From Bombilactobacillus folatiphilus (GTDB lineage: Bacteria; Bacillota; Bacilli; Lactobacillales; Lactobacillaceae), in assembly GCF_023380265.1 (NCBI RefSeq), contig NZ_CP093366.1, positions 1,054,001 through 1,118,000 on the forward strand: a stretch of 64,000 bases of DNA, given 5' to 3'. The position numbers were made by a program, and so were the translations under genes. The notes below the pieces were generated by a model. The model made no database searches, was not told where the DNA came from, and saw only the letters and a list, made by a program, of their open reading frames with translations. Of this stretch, positions 34,636 to 42,051 are shown in pieces (position 1 is the stretch's first letter; the number at the start of each line of letters is the position of its first letter).

Positions 34636-34926
34636 CGTTAACTGTGGATAACCACTCTGAGAAACCAATTGCTCATACTGTGCAGCAAAATTCTGTTCTT
34701 CATCATTTTGATACCCTTCAAACAAAATTTGCTCAATATCAGACTGGTTAAAAAAACACATCTCTTCATTCTCATCTAGACCATTAGGATAAAGCACGGC
34801 AGAATAATCAAAGTAACCAACTTTTCCCTTTTTTTCTTCAAATAAAGCTGCCCGATTAACGATCATTAATGGCGTTTGTTGATCCTCCTTGAGCGTAACA
34901 ACAGAACCAATTGGTAAGATATGCAT
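34621..34926 (-). CDS. DUF4176-family protein
   Basis: The product has 101 residues. The N-terminal LPIGSVVTLKE, the DYSAVLYPNG segment and the FNQSDIEQILFEGYQNDEE segment match the DUF4176 pattern as I know it. The family is often seen near type VII secretion genes in Firmicutes, but none are in this window. It is soluble and acidic; function is not known. GGAGG precedes the ATG. It follows the CPBP protease gene by 11 nt and is probably cotranscribed. Confidence 0.7.
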   Translation of the reverse strand: MHILPIGSVVTLKEDQQTPLMIVNRAALFEEKKGKVGYFDYSAVLYPNGLDENEEMCFFNQSDIEQILFEGYQNDEEQNFAAQYEQLVSQSGYPQLTSHLF

Positions 34927-34937
34927 ACATCGACCTC

Positions 34938-35597
34938 CTAAATTAGACTTGCTAAGAAATTATTCAAAAAATGTAACGCTATATTATACCGCATTTTACC
35001 ATGATAAAGAACATAACTGAACGCCAATAACATTCCAGCTAAAACATACGGAATCAAAGTCAGATTAAATGCTGAAACGTGCATGAAACCAAAAGCAAAA
35101 CCTGAACAAAAGATCGCACAAAATATCTGACAATTGCTTTTCAACTGAGGAAAAAAATATTTAAAAAACAAGCCACGAAAAATGTATTCTTCGACAATGG
35201 GTGCAAAAATAATGGTGTATAAATTAGTTAACCAAGGTGATTGACGATTCATCAATTGTAAATCTTGTTCGTTTGTCGACGTAGGTAAAACATTACTTAA
35301 CCATCCAATTGTCAGCAAGCCAATAAATAAGACCACAAATAATAGCAATTTATATCGTGGAGTTAACCAAATTGTTTTTAATGGCGGCAAACGATGATAA
35401 CTGTAATTTAGTAAAGCAATTAATGCTACCATCAACACAATTAAAATAAGAATTAAACAAACTATCAACTTTACTGTGTGATGATGTGGAAACCAAACAG
35501 GAACAGCGGTTGGAATCTGCGCTAAAAGATACAAAAGTAAATAAACAGCTAAAAACCATAAACGTTTCAAAAACAGACTAAATTTAGATGATGTCAT
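34938..35597 (-). CDS. CPBP (Abi/CAAX) family intramembrane protease
   Basis: The product has 219 residues and about six membrane helices. The motif APIVEEYIFRGLFF holds the paired Glu and Arg, a His lies in GFMHVSAF, and NIALHFLNNF gives the last HxxxN-type motif, so all metal-ligand residues appear intact. In lactic acid bacteria some of these proteins confer immunity to peptide bacteriocins (plantaricin loci); others act in prenyl-type processing. Proximity to the double-glycine peptides makes an immunity role possible but not shown. Confidence 0.85.
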   Translation of the reverse strand: MTSSKFSLFLKRLWFLAVYLLLYLLAQIPTAVPVWFPHHHTVKLIVCLILILIVLMVALIALLNYSYHRLPPLKTIWLTPRYKLLLFVVLFIGLLTIGWLSNVLPTSTNEQDLQLMNRQSPWLTNLYTIIFAPIVEEYIFRGLFFKYFFPQLKSNCQIFCAIFCSGFAFGFMHVSAFNLTLIPYVLAGMLLAFSYVLYHGKMRYNIALHFLNNFLASLI

Positions 35598-35626
35598 ACC
35601 CTAATTCCTATACTAAAAGATTTTCA

Positions 35627-35974
35627 TTAAAACAGTGGAAAACCTTGTGTTAACCATAGACCTAAGCCTAACACAATAACAATTAATAACACTGCTAACC
35701 AGCGCGTCGAATTGGATAATTCATTACGACGACGCTTGGCAAAAGCCATTTCTAAAATGCCGATCGCAATAATAACGAACACTAATTTAACAATCAATAA
35801 AACTGGGTGTGCCTGCCAAGCATGCACAATCAGCATTACACCGCTCAGCAACAAGAATAGATAATCCATTCGAGCCAACATTGACCATAACTGCAAATTA
35901 CGTGACCACAGACCTAATAAAGCTGCAACAACCAATATGACACCGCAAATTAAATGTAACCATAACCAAAACAT
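35627..35974 (-). CDS. DUF1516/YisL-like small membrane protein
   Basis: The product has 115 residues with four hydrophobic helices and a basic loop AKRRRNE near residue 83. Size and helix pattern match the YisL/DUF1516 family, whose function is unknown. The start is placed at the ATG at 35974, with AAGGAAG upstream, rather than at the GTG three codons earlier. It lies 213 nt after the response regulator gene; the gap has an imperfect inverted repeat (36118-36172) but no clear terminator or promoter. Confidence 0.75.
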   Translation of the reverse strand: MFWLWLHLICGVILVVAALLGLWSRNLQLWSMLARMDYLFLLLSGVMLIVHAWQAHPVLLIVKLVFVIIAIGILEMAFAKRRRNELSNSTRWLAVLLIVIVLGLGLWLTQGFPLF

Positions 35975-36186
35975 TGTCAACACTTCCTTTATTACATCTT
36001 ATCATCTGATGAAAAACAGTAATAACCGTTTGATTAGTCAAAATTATCCGTCTAAATAATCGAAATAACTTTAACAAAGTTTAAGCTCAATTGCCACAAA
36101 GTAAGCAAGGCACTGAAAAGATAATAAAAGAGCAATATCAAAATTAAATATCTGACATTGCCCCATTATCTTAAACTCAACAATTA

Positions 36187-36930
36187 TTATCGAAAATACT
36201 TCATTAAATCGTGTGCACGCCTAACTGAAACATAAGCAAAACTGCCATCCTCAAAACGCAAAACTTTTTCTTTATTGTCGTAATTACAAGACTGTTCAAG
36301 ATTAACCAAATAACTTTTATCAGTACGGAAGAAACTAGAATAACGATGTTCTAAATCGTTCAAACTACCCAAGAACTCTGTTTCATGGTTCTTAGTATGC
36401 AACAAAATATGTCCCGACGCTACCTGCGATGTCGTCAAATACAAAACTTGTGACAATGGTACTGCAAAATAACGAGAACCGATGCGATAAGAAAACATAG
36501 TCTTATTAGGTTCTTTAACTTCCCGATAAGCTGATAAAGAATAATTCATATCTTCAAGCATTTTAGTTTGAATAACATCAAAACCATGATCTTTATCAAT
36601 AAAATCTAACGGCGAAATCCGACGCTCAATGGTCAAAAAAGCCAACTCATCATGTACTGACAAAAAGACGATATGTGCTTTTGGCAACAAACGCCGAATC
36701 TCTTTAGCAACTTGAAGACCAGCCTTACTGTTACTACTAATCTCCATGTCTAAGAAAAATAAACCATATTCACCATCTTGAACTTGCGCAACTGATAATA
36801 ATTCTAATGGAGACATTGTTTGACAAGCTAGTTTCATGCTCCAACGATTATTTTCAATAGATTGCTGAATAACTTTAGAATACTCAATTTGCTGTTCAAC
36901 ATCATCTTCAAGTAAATATACCGGCAACAT
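36187..36930 (-). CDS. LytTR response regulator of the AgrA/PlnC/ComE type
   Basis: The product has 247 residues. The receiver domain has LLEDD at residues 6-10 and the phosphorylated Asp in FFLDMEI (residue 61). A LytTR DNA-binding domain fills about residues 140-247 (YRIGSRYFAVPLSQVLYLTTS, and FFRTDKSYLVN). Such regulators bind 9-bp direct repeats separated by 12 bp; exactly this is found at 38849-38878 upstream of the peptide genes. It starts 2 nt after the kinase stop, so the two are translationally linked. Inferred role: activates its own operon when the peptide is sensed. Confidence 0.92.
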   Translation of the reverse strand: MLPVYLLEDDVEQQIEYSKVIQQSIENNRWSMKLACQTMSPLELLSVAQVQDGEYGLFFLDMEISSNSKAGLQVAKEIRRLLPKAHIVFLSVHDELAFLTIERRISPLDFIDKDHGFDVIQTKMLEDMNYSLSAYREVKEPNKTMFSYRIGSRYFAVPLSQVLYLTTSQVASGHILLHTKNHETEFLGSLNDLEHRYSSFFRTDKSYLVNLEQSCNYDNKEKVLRFEDGSFAYVSVRRAHDLMKYFR

Positions 36931-36932
36931 AG

Positions 36933-38249
36933 CTATCCCTCCTCTGTAATAGTTAAAGTAATCTGTAAATGGTTCCGTTTCAAGTCAACATCCAACCACA
37001 AATGATCGTCATCTTTAATTAATTGCCGCACATTAGCTAAGCCTAAACCTTGATGATTTGCTTTCGTTGTATAACCTTCGTCAAATAATTGATGCAAATT
37101 ATCAATATTGCTCACAACATTATCAATGATAACTTCTACCATATGCTCAGATGGTACAAACGCACAAATAACTTTCTTCTCAACCTCTTTTTGGGCTTGT
37201 TCAATCGCATTGTCCAACAAAACACCCAAGATACGAACAACTGTCAAAATATTAGCATGACTGATTACAACATCCTCAATCAATTCCAAAAGCATATTAA
37301 CACCAACATTTTTGGCAGCCAACGTTTTTTGAATGACAATGCCACGAATCGGATCATTCTTCAAATAATCAATATTAGCAATCGTCATTTTCTGTAAATC
37401 TTGTTTAACTGGTTGTTGTTTCAGCAACTCTTGATAATACTGGGCAAATTGCTGCGAACTACCATTTTTAACAAAACCTTCCAGACTCAACAACATATTC
37501 TGATAATCATGCTTAAACTTACGCAATTCGTTGTACTGTTGTTCAAGAGTCGACAAGTTTTCGCGCAATTGTTGATCTTCTTTGAGTCGTTGGTCGGCTT
37601 CTTGCTTGGCTTGATAAGCTTTAAAAAAGAGCCAAGCATAAAAGATTGTCAAAACAGCAAAAACAACAACTAATAATAAAATCAAAATCAGAATTGTATA
37701 TGTTGACTTTGTTAGATCTGTAAAAATCAAAATAAATTCAACAACACATAAAAGCATTAAACAGAACCAAAATAAATATTTTGAAAAATTGAAATTTTGG
37801 ATATTGTCAACAATTTTATGCAAGTTGGAACCAGTTAAATAGTCAATACAAATAGTTAAAACAATAGAAACTATCAACAAAACACTAACAATACTCAAAA
37901 ATAAATTGTTACTGATAAATAATTTTCTAAATAAATTAACTATTACAAATAACGTTAGATCATAAAAAAGTACAAATAATAAACTTACAAATCTAACAAT
38001 ATTTTGAGAATAATCAATTTTTAAAGATCTAGACTTAATAGCATGAAAGATCAATGGGAAAAGAGCCCATAACCCTAAATAAACACTACCGCTTATATTT
38101 CCAATAGAACCCCATAAAAAAGCAGATAAAAGATCCGTTAAAAGATAATGCAATTTATAGGATTGATTGATGTAATGAGATACTAATAAAGTACAATAAA
38201 TAATTGCTGAATTGTATAAAATATCAATCCATAAATGAACGATTAACAT
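36933..38249 (-). CDS. Peptide-sensing histidine kinase, HPK10 (AgrC/PlnB/ComD type)
   Basis: The product has 438 residues. Six to seven membrane helices occupy residues about 5-210, then a short coiled coil (about 212-243), then the phosphoacceptor in KFKHDYQNML (His 247). The N-box is LLDNAIEQA (Asn 347) and the G-box GLGLANV (401-407). This non-canonical H-box without Pro is the mark of HPK10 peptide-pheromone receptors. The ATG is 3 nt after the stop of the nearest peptide gene and has no Shine-Dalgarno sequence, suggesting coupling to peptide translation. The first 28 nt of the gene are part of the 199-bp repeat. Confidence 0.92.
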   Translation of the reverse strand: MLIVHLWIDILYNSAIIYCTLLVSHYINQSYKLHYLLTDLLSAFLWGSIGNISGSVYLGLWALFPLIFHAIKSRSLKIDYSQNIVRFVSLLFVLFYDLTLFVIVNLFRKLFISNNLFLSIVSVLLIVSIVLTICIDYLTGSNLHKIVDNIQNFNFSKYLFWFCLMLLCVVEFILIFTDLTKSTYTILILILLLVVVFAVLTIFYAWLFFKAYQAKQEADQRLKEDQQLRENLSTLEQQYNELRKFKHDYQNMLLSLEGFVKNGSSQQFAQYYQELLKQQPVKQDLQKMTIANIDYLKNDPIRGIVIQKTLAAKNVGVNMLLELIEDVVISHANILTVVRILGVLLDNAIEQAQKEVEKKVICAFVPSEHMVEVIIDNVVSNIDNLHQLFDEGYTTKANHQGLGLANVRQLIKDDDHLWLDVDLKRNHLQITLTITEEG

Positions 38250-38252
38250 GTA

Positions 38253-38387
38253 CTAATGATGAATTAAATGCCAAAGCCAATCTACAAGTGATACATCAGA
38301 ATCAGCACCAACAGAACCATTAAATGTAGAAACTGTTGCACCACCAACAACTTTTTGTAATTCTTGATCTGACATATTTTTTAACAT
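38253..38387 (-). CDS. Double-glycine-leader signalling peptide, copy 3 (kinase-proximal)
   Basis: This is a 44-residue peptide. The leader MLKNMSDQELQKVVGG (16 residues) has the class II double-glycine pattern with conserved Leu/Met and Glu-Leu positions. Cleavage after GG would release 28 residues, from ATVSTF to a hydrophobic, tryptophan-containing end DWLWHLIHH. The mature part has three Asp, no Lys or Arg, and no Cys, so it is unlike most cationic bacteriocins and fits a pheromone better. AGGAGG lies 7 nt before the ATG. Export would need a C39-peptidase ABC transporter, which is not in this window. Confidence 0.87.
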   Translation of the reverse strand: MLKNMSDQELQKVVGGATVSTFNGSVGADSDVSLVDWLWHLIHH

Positions 38388-38451
38388 AAAGATACCTCCT
38401 AAATTTATACCTTAAATAATTATCAATCCATAAATGAACGATTAACATGTA

Positions 38452-38586
38452 CTAATGATGAATTAAATGCCAAAGCCAATCTACAAGTGATACATCAGAA
38501 TCAGCACCAACAGAACCATTAAATGTAGAAACTGTTGCACCACCAACAACTTTTTGTAATTCTTGATCTGACATATTTTTTAACAT
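38452..38586 (-). CDS. Double-glycine-leader signalling peptide, copy 2
   Basis: The 135-nt frame is identical to the copies at 38253-38387 and 38651-38785 as far as I can read, with the same AGGAGG and spacing. It is transcribed from the promoter ahead of the far copy. The 65 nt between copies holds the truncated 5' end of the kinase gene, which would be translated in a non-productive frame. Confidence 0.87.
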   Translation of the reverse strand: MLKNMSDQELQKVVGGATVSTFNGSVGADSDVSLVDWLWHLIHH

Positions 38587-38650
38587 AAAGATACCTCCTA
38601 AATTTATACCTTAAATAATTATCAATCCATAAATGAACGATTAACATGTA

Positions 38651-38785
38651 CTAATGATGAATTAAATGCCAAAGCCAATCTACAAGTGATACATCAGAAT
38701 CAGCACCAACAGAACCATTAAATGTAGAAACTGTTGCACCACCAACAACTTTTTGTAATTCTTGATCTGACATATTTTTTAACAT
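38651..38785 (-). CDS. Double-glycine-leader signalling peptide, copy 1 (promoter-proximal)
   Basis: This is the first gene of the operon and the only copy directly behind the -10 TATAAT (38812-38817) and the regulator repeats. It encodes the same 44 residues as the other two copies. The leader has the GG processing site at residues 15-16. The 5' untranslated leader would be only about 20 nt. Confidence 0.88.
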   Translation of the reverse strand: MLKNMSDQELQKVVGGATVSTFNGSVGADSDVSLVDWLWHLIHH

Positions 38786-38811
38786 AAAGATACCTCCTAA
38801 ATTTATACCTT

Positions 38812-38817
38812 ATTATA
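38812..38817 (-). promoter_or_regulatory. -10 element of the peptide-kinase-regulator operon
   Basis: On the minus strand there is a perfect TATAAT with no good -35 at 16-18 bp (GCTGAA or similar). The regulator repeats end 31 bp upstream. A weak -35 with upstream repeats is usual for activator-dependent LytTR promoters. Confidence 0.7.
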
Positions 38818-38848
38818 AACGATGAGTTAAAATATTCAGCACTATTTG

Positions 38849-38878
38849 ATTAACGTTAATCTTTCGTTGATTAACGCA
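38849..38878 (-). promoter_or_regulatory. LytTR-type regulator binding site: two direct repeats, 12-bp spacing
   Basis: On the minus strand TGCGTTAAT (38870-38878) and AACGTTAAT (38849-38857) form 9-bp direct repeats with exactly 12 bp between them, so they lie on the same helix face. Plantaricin-locus promoters bound by PlnC/PlnD have repeats of the form TACGTTAAT with the same spacing. The site is upstream of the peptide genes, so the regulator at 36187-36930 is its likely ligand. Confidence 0.82.
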
Positions 38879-38963
38879 AATCATCCACTTATCATTTTGA
38901 ATTAACTTTCAAAAATCATTATCATCATACTTACTGAATTATTAATCTTAACTTTAGAAACCT

Positions 38964-38994
38964 ATTATACATCATAAAAACTAATTTTTATCAA
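38964..38994 (-). promoter_or_regulatory. Possible basal promoter upstream of the regulator repeats
   Basis: On the minus strand TTGATA (38989-38994) and TATAAT (38964-38969) are separated by 19 bp, longer than ideal. If used, it would give low constitutive transcription through the repeats into the peptide operon. The rest of 38879-39007 is AT-rich without a gene. Confidence 0.3.
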
Positions 38995-39007
38995 ATTATT
39001 TTTCACA

Positions 39008-39036
39008 CAAAAAAGTCCACCAAAAATGATGGACTA
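39008..39036 (-). terminator. Terminator after whiA
   Basis: On the minus strand AGTCCATCA pairs with TGGTGGACT around TTTT, followed by TTTTTTGTG. It lies 12 nt after the whiA stop and insulates the signalling operon from the uvrB-to-whiA transcript. Confidence 0.85.
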
Positions 39037-39047
39037 ATTTTAAACTT

Positions 39048-40001
39048 TCATGAAAGTTGCACCGGATTTTCCCGTTTAGCCTTAATCAAATCATTTAACT
39101 TCCGCAAACGATGATTGATCCCTGATTTAGAGATTGCCCCACTGGGCACCAATTGACCCAATTCTGTCAACGACATTTCTGGATGTGCTAACCGTAATTC
39201 CGCAATCTCCTGTAATTTAGGCGGGAGGGTATTTAAACCATAATTTTGCTCCCAAAATTGAATATTCTCAATTTGTCGACTAGCAGCTTTGATTGTTTTG
39301 TTAATATTGGCATTTTCACAATTCACCAGTCGGTTCACTGAATTACGCATATCACGCACGATCCGAATATCTTCAAACTTCAACATCGCTGACGTGGCAC
39401 CAATCACGCGCAAAAAATCCGAAATTTTTTCTGCTTCTTTCAAATAAACAATATACCCGCTACGCCGCGCAGTTGCTCGTGCATGCAAGTCAAATTGGTT
39501 CATCAAATTCAGAATACCTTGATTTTGATCCTCATAGATTGAGTAAATTTCCAAATGATAACTGGAAGTTTCTGGATTATTGATACTGCCACCAGCTAAA
39601 AACGCGCCTCGCAAATAAGATCGTGCTCGCTGATTAGATGACTGAATTTCTTCAGGAATATCGGTTCGAATCTGAAATCCCGTTGGTTCAATAATTCTTA
39701 AATCCGCTAAAATTTCTTGAACGTTTTGACGTAATCTAACAATGTATTGATTATTTTTTTTGAGTTTCATTTTGCGACGAACCAATAAATCAGCTTCCAC
39801 AGTATACAACTGATGTAACAAAGCATAAATGCGTCGTGAAATAGCAGGATTTTCCGTTTGGATATCCAAAATAAAATGATGGTCAATTAATGATAAAGTA
39901 CCATTCATGCGAATCAACGCAGACAATTCCGAGCGCGCATGTTCTGGATGAACTTCCAAACTAGTTAATTCTTTTTTTACAATGCTTGCATAAGAAGCCA
40001 T
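39048..40001 (-). CDS. whiA: WhiA-family DNA-binding protein
   Basis: The product has 317 residues. An N-terminal LAGLIDADG-like fold ([14 protein letters not shown]) is followed by a C-terminal helix-turn-helix with [27 protein letters not shown]. It affects cell division and chromosome organisation in Firmicutes. The start at 40001 is supported by GAGGAG about 10 nt upstream; the frame extends to 40040 without a better site. It ends the uvrB-uvrA-rapZ-yvcK-whiA run. Confidence 0.95.
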   Translation of the reverse strand: MASYASIVKKELTSLEVHPEHARSELSALIRMNGTLSLIDHHFILDIQTENPAISRRIYALLHQLYTVEADLLVRRKMKLKKNNQYIVRLRQNVQEILADLRIIEPTGFQIRTDIPEEIQSSNQRARSYLRGAFLAGGSINNPETSSYHLEIYSIYEDQNQGILNLMNQFDLHARATARRSGYIVYLKEAEKISDFLRVIGATSAMLKFEDIRIVRDMRNSVNRLVNCENANINKTIKAASRQIENIQFWEQNYGLNTLPPKLQEIAELRLAHPEMSLTELGQLVPSGAISKSGINHRLRKLNDLIKAKRENPVQLS

Positions 40002-40023
40002 CAACCACCATCTCCTCACTTCT

Positions 40024-41052
40024 TTACTTATTCCGTGCATCTACTTGAAAAGCAAGATTTAAGACCTCACACGCCACTTTGTCACCATCATGAAAAGCAC
40101 CACCATCATGCAGTGACAAATAGTCATCAGTAATCACCCGACAACCTTGTTCTCGCAAACCAGCAAAATCCGACCCCACCTGAACAAGATATTCATTATA
40201 TTTTTCATGATCCATATAATCAATCGGTACCTTCGTCCCATTAACCAAAACGGTATCGACATATTGCCCACCTAAATGTTGATTTAACACTCGTACATGG
40301 TCAGCATCGGTAAAATTCACCGTTTCACCAATCTGCGTCATAATATTACAAATATAAACGACCTCCGCAGAAGTCCGTTGCAACGCTTGTTTGACATTAT
40401 TAATCATTAAATTAGGCAAAATACTGGTAAATAAACTTCCCGGCCCCAGCACAATCACATCAGCTTGCATAATTGCAGCCAAGACGGGCAAGACTGCTTG
40501 TGGAGCTTCTTTTGGATGATTGGTGTCGGTAACCCAAACGCGTTCAATATCTTTGCCAGCATAAGTAATCTCGTGTTCACCTGCTAGCGTACTGCCATCA
40601 GTAAACTGTGCGTGCAAAGTTAAAGGCGCATTGGCGGCTGGAAAAACATGCCCATCAACCTGCATCATTCGTGATAGTTGCTGGACAGCATCAAAAATAT
40701 CATTTTCATACATTTCTGACAATGCAGCAATCACCAAATTACCAATCGCATGCCCTGCCAAAAAAGAATCATCACTGTTAAAACGATATTGGAATACATC
40801 TAATGAAAGCTGATCCCAATCAGATAAGGAGGCCAGCACATTTCGAATATCCCCTGGCGGCACGACATTAATGTAATTTCGAATAGCGCCAGATGAACCA
40901 CCATTATCGGCCACAGTGACAATTGCCGTAATATCCGCATTTAACTTATGCAGACTATGCAAAATAACCGGTAACCCTGTTCCACCACCAATCACCGTAA
41001 TTTTAGGTTTGCGCCCTTTAATAACCTTAATTGTTTTTGTTCTATCACTCAT
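40024..41052 (-). CDS. yvcK: Gluconeogenesis factor YvcK/GlmR family protein
   Basis: The product has 342 residues. The N-terminal [14 protein letters not shown] and [10 protein letters not shown], and the central [13 protein letters not shown] are family signatures (CofD-like fold). In Bacillus it binds UDP-GlcNAc and stimulates GlmS, supporting wall precursor supply. It overlaps rapZ by 4 nt. Confidence 0.95.
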   Translation of the reverse strand: MSDRTKTIKVIKGRKPKITVIGGGTGLPVILHSLHKLNADITAIVTVADNGGSSGAIRNYINVVPPGDIRNVLASLSDWDQLSLDVFQYRFNSDDSFLAGHAIGNLVIAALSEMYENDIFDAVQQLSRMMQVDGHVFPAANAPLTLHAQFTDGSTLAGEHEITYAGKDIERVWVTDTNHPKEAPQAVLPVLAAIMQADVIVLGPGSLFTSILPNLMINNVKQALQRTSAEVVYICNIMTQIGETVNFTDADHVRVLNQHLGGQYVDTVLVNGTKVPIDYMDHEKYNEYLVQVGSDFAGLREQGCRVITDDYLSLHDGGAFHDGDKVACEVLNLAFQVDARNK

Positions 41053-41924
41053 GAATGCTTCACCGATTCCTTATAACGATAAATATCACGATGACTAATA
41101 TCTACCGAATAGTTTAATTTTTGCAAATCCTCACCCAATTTTTGGGCGATCGCCACCGAACGATGTTGACCACCTGTACACCCGATTGCAATGGTTAACA
41201 TAGTTTTTCCTTCACGTTGATACTGCGGCAAAATAGAAGTCAATAATTGTAAATATTGTTGATAAAATTTGCGAGTGGCAGGTTGATTAAAAACATAATC
41301 CGCCACATTTTTTTGCAATCCTGTTTGCCTTTTCATAATTGGATCGTAATATGGATTCGGCAAAAAACGTACGTCCATCATATCATCAGCATCAATCGGC
41401 ACACCATATTTAAATCCGAATGACATTACTACAATATGAAACGGTATATCTTTTTGTTGATCAAAATATTCGAAAATCTGCGTTCGTAATTGTCGCGGTG
41501 TTAAATTCGTCGTATCGATTACTGTCGCCGCACGATCATGAAATGGCTTTAACAAACGTCGTTCTTTAGTAATCCCATTGACCAGCCGACCGTCCATAGC
41601 TAATGGATGAGAACGCCGCGTTTCTTTATAACGATCAACAAGTTGGGCATCAGTTGCGTCTAAAAATAAAATTCTAGTTTGAATTTGTGACAGACTCTCA
41701 ACCTCTGCCAAACTGCTTAGTAATTGATTGTAAAAAACTCGTGCACGCAAATCAATCACAATCGCCACTTTCGTAATATTTCCCGCTTCCAACGCTAAAT
41801 GTAAAAATTTATTTAACAAAGCTGGCGGCAAATTATCAATACAAAAGTACCCCATATCTTCAAAAGCTTGAATGGCAACCGTTTTACCTGCACCACTCAT
41901 GCCTGAAACAATGACTACATCCAA
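41049..41924 (-). CDS. rapZ: RapZ-family RNase adapter / nucleotide-binding protein (YvcJ)
   Basis: The product has 291 residues. The P-loop SGMSGAGKT starts near residue 7, and the C-terminal domain has [16 protein letters not shown]. In Enterobacteria RapZ controls GlmS mRNA turnover; the Firmicute role is less clear. The start is placed at the TTG at 41924 because AAGGAG lies 8 nt upstream. An ATG at 41942 is also open, but that ribosome binding site would then lie inside the gene. Confidence 0.9.
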   Translation of the reverse strand: MDVVIVSGMSGAGKTVAIQAFEDMGYFCIDNLPPALLNKFLHLALEAGNITKVAIVIDLRARVFYNQLLSSLAEVESLSQIQTRILFLDATDAQLVDRYKETRRSHPLAMDGRLVNGITKERRLLKPFHDRAATVIDTTNLTPRQLRTQIFEYFDQQKDIPFHIVVMSFGFKYGVPIDADDMMDVRFLPNPYYDPIMKRQTGLQKNVADYVFNQPATRKFYQQYLQLLTSILPQYQREGKTMLTIAIGCTGGQHRSVAIAQKLGEDLQKLNYSVDISHRDIYRYKESVKHS

Positions 41925-42020
41925 TAAATTAGCTCCTTGCATAATCAGTCACTTCCCAGCTGAACATCATTTCTCATTAATTATAAAGATTTTCACGTAG
42001 AGAAACAAATTCTCTAACAC

Positions 42021-42051
42021 AAAAAAACTTGAATTATATAATTCAAGTTTT
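42021..42051 (-). terminator. Terminator after uvrA
   Basis: On the minus strand AAAACTTGAATTA pairs perfectly with TAATTCAAGTTTT around a short loop, followed by TTT. It overlaps the uvrA stop codon. It lies 97 nt before rapZ, so rapZ-yvcK-whiA probably has a separate promoter or read-through. Confidence 0.85.

Larger units (their letters stand above)
38222..38812 (-). repeat. Tandem repeat, 199-bp period, about three copies, each carrying one peptide gene
   Basis: Copies begin at 38222, 38421 and 38620, and I find no mismatch between them by eye. Each unit holds the 3' end of a leader with AGGAGG, one 44-codon peptide gene and the first 28 nt of the kinase gene. Only the copy nearest the kinase continues into an intact kinase, and only the far copy is preceded by the promoter and regulator sites. 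The identity implies a very recent duplication or active homogenisation. Confidence 0.93.

Noticed and set aside
36118..36172. Inverted repeat (AAGATAAT...ATTATCTT with GCAAT...ATTGC inside) after the response regulator gene
   Set aside because: The stem is interrupted, the loop is long and there is no T run, so it is not a convincing terminator.
38460..38650. Frame of about 42 codons starting at the truncated kinase ATG in each repeat copy
   Set aside because: It runs out of frame through the next peptide gene and encodes a Trp/Cys-rich string without family resemblance; it is a by-product of the duplication.
38222..38812. CRISPR array or satellite repeat as an explanation of the 199-bp periodicity
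   Set aside because: Repeats are contiguous and long, contain a full gene with ribosome binding site, and have no short repeat-spacer pattern.
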